A stretch of 26,319 nucleotides of DNA from a virus: positions 1 to 26,319 of IMG/VR virus record IMGVR_UViG_3300025128_000276. The stretch is one strand, 5' to 3'. The notes beneath the pieces were generated by a model. It was not told where the DNA came from. It saw only the letters and a list, made by a program, of their open reading frames with translations, and ran no database searches. The position numbers and the translations under genes were made by a program. Within the stretch, counting starts at the first letter, position 1. Each line of letters begins with the position of its first letter. Positions 21,709 through 26,319 of this stretch are shown here, one piece after another.

Positions 21709-22560
21709 ATGAGCAGTATATTTAATGACATATTAGATAGTTTTGGAGATTTGTTTTATACTGATAAAAAGTTTGATATTGCTAAAACGGGAGGAGTAGC
21801 AGCTGCTTTGGCTAATGTCTTTGGAAAAGGTATTGGTGGTAGTAATCCTCCTTATGGTGTTGTTGGGTATGGAGGAGATATTCCTAGATATACCGCCAGT
21901 AGATCACAAGTACCAAATACATATGATCCTAATCGTAGACCTGGAAGTGGAGGGCAACGTTACTTTTCTGATATGCAATACACTCAAATTGCGCCTACTT
22001 TAGAAGGAGCTAGAACTACACCCTTATCACCTGAACAAAAAGAAACACTTGCAGCTGCAAGAAAAATGGGTTCAGAACAGGCTACGGGACTCGCCGCGTT
22101 AAATCTAGCTAATCCTGCAAGAGAAATGATGCCAATTCGTGCGGCTTTACCTGAACCACCACCTGTTGTTTCTTCTACAAAACCTTTAAATGAACCAAAA
22201 CTTGTTGAACCAGAAGTTTCTCCACCCGTAGTTTTACCTAAAACGGGGCTTGAAGGGTTAAGAGGTCTAGGCAATTTTAAAATGGGAGGTTTAGCAGAGC
22301 TTAAAAAAGGTAAATATTTAGACGGCGCAACAGATGGTATGGCGGATAAAGTACTTGCAACAATAGACAAAACACAACCTGCAGCATTAAGTGATGGTGA
22401 GTTTGTAATACCTGCTGATGTAGTTAGTCATTTGGGTAACGGTAATTCTGATGCGGGCGCGAGAGTTCTTTCAAAGATGATGGATCGAGTGCGTATGGCA
22501 CGTACTGGTAGTAAGAAACAGGGTAAAGAGATAGACCCTAACAAGTTTTTACCTGCATAA
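21709..22560 (+). CDS. Internal virion-type protein with conserved DGMADK C-terminal domain
   Basis: The 283-aa protein has a Gly/Pro-rich N-terminal half (FDIAKTGGVAAALANVFGKG, then GVVGYGGDIPRY, and a Pro-rich stretch EPPPVV...PKLVEPEVSPPVV). A well-defined C-terminal domain runs from residue about 196: MGGLAELKKGKYLDGATDGM, then ADKVLATIDKTQPAALSDGE, FVIPADVVSHLGNG, SDAGARVLSKMMDRVR and KQGKEIDPNKFLPA. I recognise this end (DGMADK...SDGEFVxPADVVSHLGNGxSxAGA) as a module widespread in marine phage structural proteins of unknown function. A GAGG sequence stands before the start. It lies between two probable ejection proteins. The Pro-rich linker suits a protein threaded through, or anchored to, the portal axis; this is inference. 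Confidence 0.65.
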   Translation: MSSIFNDILDSFGDLFYTDKKFDIAKTGGVAAALANVFGKGIGGSNPPYGVVGYGGDIPRYTASRSQVPNTYDPNRRPGSGGQRYFSDMQYTQIAPTLEGARTTPLSPEQKETLAAARKMGSEQATGLAALNLANPAREMMPIRAALPEPPPVVSSTKPLNEPKLVEPEVSPPVVLPKTGLEGLRGLGNFKMGGLAELKKGKYLDGATDGMADKVLATIDKTQPAALSDGEFVIPADVVSHLGNGNSDAGARVLSKMMDRVRMARTGSKKQGKEIDPNKFLPA

Positions 22561-22571
22561 GGAGATAAAAT

Positions 22572-23522
22572 ATGGAAAATTCTTATACATTTGGAGTGCC
22601 TGATGGAGCGCCAGGGGATTACAATAACCCAGACAAGATAAATGCATTTGGACAACCCGACGCATCAGGAATAATGGACAACAATCCCTTTGATGATGAA
22701 GCGTCTATGATGCCTTCAGCAGGAGGTAATCCTAACTTAGAGTCTTCTTTATCTCCTTACGCAGGACCTTATGTTACAGACATGTTGGGTAAAGGAGCAG
22801 CTTTAGGAGATATGCCTTACGAGGCTTACGGAGGTCCTTTAACAGCAGGTGAATCCGAGCTACAAAAAGATGCTTTTGAAGGTATAAAAGGATTAAATAT
22901 ACCCACCGATAAGTCAGGGGTTTTTGATATAAGCACTTTTGGAGAATCTGAAGCAGCAAAATATATGAACCCATATCTTATGGCAGCACTACAACCTCAA
23001 ATAGATGAAGCACGAAGACAGTCTGATATAGAAAGACAGAGAACTGCAGGGCGACTGTTAGAAGCAGGAACTTTTGGTGGGGGTCGCCAAGCTGTAATGG
23101 AAGCAGAAAACCAAAGAAATTTATTACAAAATCTAGCGGGTATCACAGGAGAAGGATACAGAGATGCTTACGATAAAGCGGTGGGACAATTTAATGTAGA
23201 GGAAGACAGAGGGTTAAAGTCTCAAAGAGACGCTAATCAATATCTTTTTGGAGCTTTAGAAAAACTTAGAAGTTTTGGAGATACACAAAGAGGTATAACC
23301 TCTGAAGGCATAGCCGCAGATAAAACGCAGTTTGAAGAAGAAAGAGATTTTCCTTATACACAAGTTGAGTTTTTACAACGATTATTGTCAGGTTTACCAA
23401 TACAAACAAAAGATTATACATATACCGAACCAACAGGGCTTGAAAAAGCCACCACTGATATAAGCGGTATTATGACTTTGTTAAATTTGTTTAGAGACGC
23501 GCCTGAAAAAGGAGATGTGTAA
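22572..23522 (+). CDS. Internal virion-type protein (YMNPYL...GGRQA family)
   Basis: The 316-aa protein has a disordered, acidic N-terminal 100 residues (MENSYTFGVPDGAPGDYNNP). A helical core follows: EAAKYMNPYLMAALQPQIDE, ARRQSDIERQRTAGRLLEAG, TFGGGRQAVMEAENQRNLLQ, GEGYRDAYDKAVGQFNVEED. It closes with DFPYTQVEFLQRLLSGLPIQ. I recall the YMNPYxxxxxxPQIxEARRQxDI...G.FGGxRQAxMExExxRNL pattern from internal or ejection proteins of many marine and other short-tailed phages. An AGGAG site lies upstream, and its TAA overlaps the next ATG. There is no signal peptide or enzyme signature. The long amphipathic helices could form a channel or a core layer; this is inference. Confidence 0.65.
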   Translation: MENSYTFGVPDGAPGDYNNPDKINAFGQPDASGIMDNNPFDDEASMMPSAGGNPNLESSLSPYAGPYVTDMLGKGAALGDMPYEAYGGPLTAGESELQKDAFEGIKGLNIPTDKSGVFDISTFGESEAAKYMNPYLMAALQPQIDEARRQSDIERQRTAGRLLEAGTFGGGRQAVMEAENQRNLLQNLAGITGEGYRDAYDKAVGQFNVEEDRGLKSQRDANQYLFGALEKLRSFGDTQRGITSEGIAADKTQFEEERDFPYTQVEFLQRLLSGLPIQTKDYTYTEPTGLEKATTDISGIMTLLNLFRDAPEKGDV

Positions 23523-24880
23523 TGTCTGAATTACAAAGAATAGTAAAGTCAGGTGGATCACAAGGCGACTTACTTAAAGCTTTAGTTGAGGCTAGAAAGA
23601 AAAATGAAAACGAAAAAAATCAAAAAATAATACAAGCTTCTATGAAAGATGACCCTAGAACGATTGCCCAACAATTTGAAGAAGAAAATAACCAAGCAAC
23701 CGCTAATGAAGTAGCACGAGGTGTTGCAGGTGCTTTAGCGCAAAAGAAAAAACGTGCTGATGCTAACATGCGAAAAGTTATGAACAGAGGATTAGCCGCT
23801 GCACCTGTACGAAAACCAATGATGGCTGCTCAAGGAGGTATTGTTGGGTATGCTAACGGCAACATGGTTCGTGATCCACGAGATATGCCTCCTGAAGAAG
23901 AATTATCTCGCGCAGAAAAAATAGCAAGAGCGCGTAAATTTAGTGGTCTTGGTAAACGAATGAGTAGTATTCTTTACCCCGCAGGTAAATCAGGACTTGC
24001 AGGGAAGGGAGAAGAAGCAGGAAAAGCTGCTTTTAAAGAATCTCTCGCACCAAAAAATATGCCTATGGCTCCACAGGCGTTGCCTCCAACTGCTATGACA
24101 GCGCCAAAACAAGGACTTGCAGGTTTGCCAGTGCCTCCACAAGCAATGCCTAAAACAGAAACAACTCCTGTACAAGCAACCACCAAAATAGAAGAAGTAC
24201 CTAAAGATGATACAGCAGCAATGCTTAAACAAGAAGTAAAAACAGAAACTGATCCGTTTAGGACTAAAGAGTATCAAGATTGGTTTGACGTGTTTGTACA
24301 AACTCTTTCTGCTAAAGGTGGGGAATATGCAAAAGCTTATATAGATGCAAAAACAAAATTAAGTGACAGAGATAAAGCCGCAGCGCAACAAGTTATCGAT
24401 AATGAAAATACTAAAGCTGATCTGGATATAAGACGTGAAGCAAACCAAATAAACGAAAGGTATAGACAAGATGCTATGTTAGGACGTACTTTAACCTCTT
24501 ATGAAAAAGAGTTAAATGATATTATTGAAAAAATAGCTCCAGAAGAAAAAATGTTGTATCAACAAAGCGCTTTACCTGATTTAGAAGACGATCTTAGCAG
24601 AGAACAAAAGAAAAAACCTGGGTTAACTAATCTTTATCTTGGTGGAGTGGACGCAGAAAGAGTAAAAGAACTTGAGAAAGAAATAAAAGAAGAAACAGAT
24701 AGAGTGGCTCTTCAATTAAAAAAACAAAATTCACAACTTGTTGCAAGAGCAGTCGCATTACAAGCTATTATAGCGGAACTTCAAGCTAAGATGGGAATAC
24801 CATCTATTAATCCTGCTCCTGCTCCTGCACCTGCTACAGGTCAAGATTTAACAGGTTTTACTTCAAAACGAATAAGATAA
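23522..24880 (+). CDS. Internal virion-type coiled-coil protein
   Basis: The 452-aa protein begins MSELQRIVKSGGSQGDLLKA with LVEARKKNENEKN, a start I recall from marine phage genomes next to the preceding family. A short element AAQGGIVGYANGNMVRDPRD (about residues 101-120) is common near the N-termini of such proteins. A basic, Pro/Met/Ala-rich linker (about 150-225) follows, then a long helical, charged coiled coil (about 245-425: KLSDRDKAAAQQVIDNENTK, DIRREANQINERYRQDAMLG, ERVKELEKEIKEETDRVALQ, LVARAVALQAIIAELQAKMG). It ends in a Pro-Ala repeat (NPAPAPAPAT). It overlaps the previous gene by one base. Likely an ejection-apparatus component; function not established. Confidence 0.6.
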   Translation: MSELQRIVKSGGSQGDLLKALVEARKKNENEKNQKIIQASMKDDPRTIAQQFEEENNQATANEVARGVAGALAQKKKRADANMRKVMNRGLAAAPVRKPMMAAQGGIVGYANGNMVRDPRDMPPEEELSRAEKIARARKFSGLGKRMSSILYPAGKSGLAGKGEEAGKAAFKESLAPKNMPMAPQALPPTAMTAPKQGLAGLPVPPQAMPKTETTPVQATTKIEEVPKDDTAAMLKQEVKTETDPFRTKEYQDWFDVFVQTLSAKGGEYAKAYIDAKTKLSDRDKAAAQQVIDNENTKADLDIRREANQINERYRQDAMLGRTLTSYEKELNDIIEKIAPEEKMLYQQSALPDLEDDLSREQKKKPGLTNLYLGGVDAERVKELEKEIKEETDRVALQLKKQNSQLVARAVALQAIIAELQAKMGIPSINPAPAPAPATGQDLTGFTSKRIR

Positions 24881-24889
24881 AGGAGTGTT

Positions 24890-26319
24890 ATGGCTGTTTA
24901 TGAAGTTATTACTCCTACTGGCGAAGCCTACGAAGTAGAGGGTCCTGAAGGTGCTACAAAAGCACAACTTGTAGCCGCGATACAACGCACACAACCTGCA
25001 GAACCACAGTATAAACCTAGAGGCATAGACTATATTCAAGAGCTACCGAAAGGTATTGTTGGGGGTATAGCAGGTATATTAGAGAGTGCTGCTCTGGGTG
25101 GGGCTACTCTGTTTCCCGAAAAGTATGAAGCTCCTATACGAGAAAAAATACAAGCAATAGGTGACGTAGCTCAAAGTTTTGTAACTCCTGACACTGGGCT
25201 TGAACAAGCTATACCTCGTAAATTTGGTGAGGCTCTTGGCTCTTTTACAGGTATTCTTGGTACGTCTCTAATTCCTGGGGTAGGAATCCCCGCAGCGGGT
25301 GCATTGGCTGTTGGAGCGGGTGCAGGTGAGGCAAGTGAAAGAGCGAGAGAAGCAGGTGCAACGCAAGAAGAACGTACAAAAGCTTCTCTACTGGGAGCAG
25401 GTGTAGGTGCTACTGAAATACTACCAATAGGAGTGGCGTTTAACAGAGCAAAGAGTATTTTTAAAGCATTGCCAGAAAAGAAAACAAAAGAGTTAACTGA
25501 TAGAATACTTGATGTAGGGTTAGCAACAACTGTCGAAGGAGCGCAAGAAGCGAGTGCAGCCATACTACAAAACATGATTGAACAGGGCTATAATCCTGAA
25601 CAAGATACTTTTGAAGGCGCTGTAGAGCAAGGAGCATACGGCGCAGGTGTAGGTGGTACGGTACAAACTGTATTAAATTTTATAGATGGACGTAGAAATG
25701 TTGCACCAAAAGACGACGGTTCTACAGATACAACTAAAGAACCTGATGAACCTAGAGCTAAAGACGCTAAACAAAGAGTTAAAGATGCCGTAGAGGGTAA
25801 GATACCTTTTTCGTTTGACGACTTTAGAAGAGGACAAGTAGAACAACAGCAAGAGGGGGAACGGTTTAGAGAAGATTTTGTAGACCCACTAAAAGCGGAG
25901 ACAGATGATGCAAGAATTGACACGACAAGAAGTGGAGTTAGCGTTCCAAGTGATAGACAAGATGCTCCAAAAGCCGCCGCTGTACAAGTCGGTAGTGCCA
26001 AAGAAGCTGATGCACTTGCAACCGCAGGATTGGGAAGATCTGACGCACCTGTTGACGGAACTGATGTTGGAAAAGGACCAGAAGCGGGTACATTAACATA
26101 TGACGAATTATCAATAGAACAAAAACGTGAACTTGCAGCAGCGCCTGAAAATAAAAAAGATGAGTTATTAGACTCTTTTGTTAAAAAACCAAAACCAGAA
26201 CCAGTAATTACGCCAACGTCAGATGCAGGAAATGTTAAGCCAAATGTTGAAACAAAGTTTGATCCTAACAAAGATGCTACCCTTGTAGATAGACGTGCTA
26301 AAGCTGACCCTGATCCAAG
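24890..26319 (+). CDS. Large internal virion protein, N-terminal part (cut by window end)
   Basis: From ATG 24890, with AAGGAG 6 nt upstream, the frame stays open for 476 codons to the window end, so the gene is incomplete. The first 35 residues (MAVYEVITPTGEAYEVEGPE, then GATKAQLVAAIQ) form a small module I recall at the start of very large phage internal proteins. Residues about 45-270 are Gly/Ala-rich with hydrophobic helices (LPKGIVGGIAGILESAALGG, IPGVGIPAAGALAVGAGAGE, AYGAGVGGTVQTVLNFIDG), suited to crossing or lining a membrane after ejection. Beyond about residue 275 the sequence is charged and linker-like (KDDGSTDTTKEPDEPRAKDA), with KIPFSFDDFRRGQ and YDELSIEQKRELAAAP. Any enzymatic domain (many relatives carry peptidoglycan hydrolases) would lie beyond the window. 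Role inferred. Confidence 0.65.
   Translation, partial: MAVYEVITPTGEAYEVEGPEGATKAQLVAAIQRTQPAEPQYKPRGIDYIQELPKGIVGGIAGILESAALGGATLFPEKYEAPIREKIQAIGDVAQSFVTPDTGLEQAIPRKFGEALGSFTGILGTSLIPGVGIPAAGALAVGAGAGEASERAREAGATQEERTKASLLGAGVGATEILPIGVAFNRAKSIFKALPEKKTKELTDRILDVGLATTVEGAQEASAAILQNMIEQGYNPEQDTFEGAVEQGAYGAGVGGTVQTVLNFIDGRRNVAPKDDGSTDTTKEPDEPRAKDAKQRVKDAVEGKIPFSFDDFRRGQVEQQQEGERFREDFVDPLKAETDDARIDTTRSGVSVPSDRQDAPKAAAVQVGSAKEADALATAGLGRSDAPVDGTDVGKGPEAGTLTYDELSIEQKRELAAAPENKKDELLDSFVKKPKPEPVITPTSDAGNVKPNVETKFDPNKDATLVDRRAKADPDP

Noticed and set aside
25171-26271. Two long - strand frames (134 and 227 codons) near the right end, and a 63-codon + frame at 25905
   Set aside because: All lie inside the + strand gene that starts at 24890 and runs off the window with a good ribosome-binding site and coherent protein sequence.
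1-26319. tRNA genes, integrase, attachment sites, insertion sequences, CRISPR, toxin-antitoxin or defence genes
   Set aside because: None recognised on reading both strands. Every gap longer than about 60 bases is covered by the terminator/promoter region at 956-1061 or by the short frames listed; a tRNA and profile search would be needed to exclude cryptic cases.

Overview
The window is a contiguous piece of a tailed-phage genome, a virion-structure and lysis module, with every supported gene on the + strand. The genes are packed almost end to end, with many TAATG and ATGA overlaps. From memory of the families, the combination points to a marine, podovirus-like phage of the kind seen in uncultured Mediterranean phage contigs and pelagiphage/roseophage-like genomes. 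That combination is a Mu gpT-like capsid protein, Lys-rich mini-proteins, an SU10-like adaptor, a nozzle-like protein, a GTA-type 3TM holin, a GH108 endolysin and a run of large internal virion proteins. No host, integrase, replication gene, terminase or portal is visible; packaging genes probably lie to the left. No tail tube or tape-measure gene is recognised, which fits a short tail.

Layout: (1) 1-2443, capsid region: the end of an upstream gene, the major capsid protein, an intrinsic terminator, then two putative virion surface or decoration proteins separated by a GNRA-loop hairpin. (2) 2436-4871, a dense cassette of small, strongly basic proteins (45-181 aa) with one non-basic conserved protein among them. 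Several were too short or too overlapped to be obvious. (3) 4881-7281, a HeH/LEM-like protein, two connector/adaptor proteins, a Cys-motif protein and a beta-rich structural protein. (4) 7293-12252, a 1290-aa repeat fibre ending in a peptidase S74 chaperone, translationally coupled to a predicted six-bladed propeller fibre. (5) 12255-15122, a coiled-coil protein and a lysis cassette: four small membrane proteins, one with an EF-hand, a 3TM holin, an orphan Zn-ribbon frame without a normal start, and a GH108 endolysin. (6) 15131-26319, the nozzle-like protein, two small companions and five probable internal virion (ejection) proteins, the last cut by the window end.

The genes would build a capsid (region 1), join it to a short tail (region 3 and the nozzle), bind the host (region 4), eject DNA and internal proteins (region 6) and lyse the cell (region 5). 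The least explained and most interesting part is the basic mini-protein cassette. It sits inside the structural operon and shares short Gly-Gly and Tyr-Lys peptide motifs between members and with the internal virion proteins. A virion-packaged, protamine-like role is a hypothesis, not something the sequence proves.
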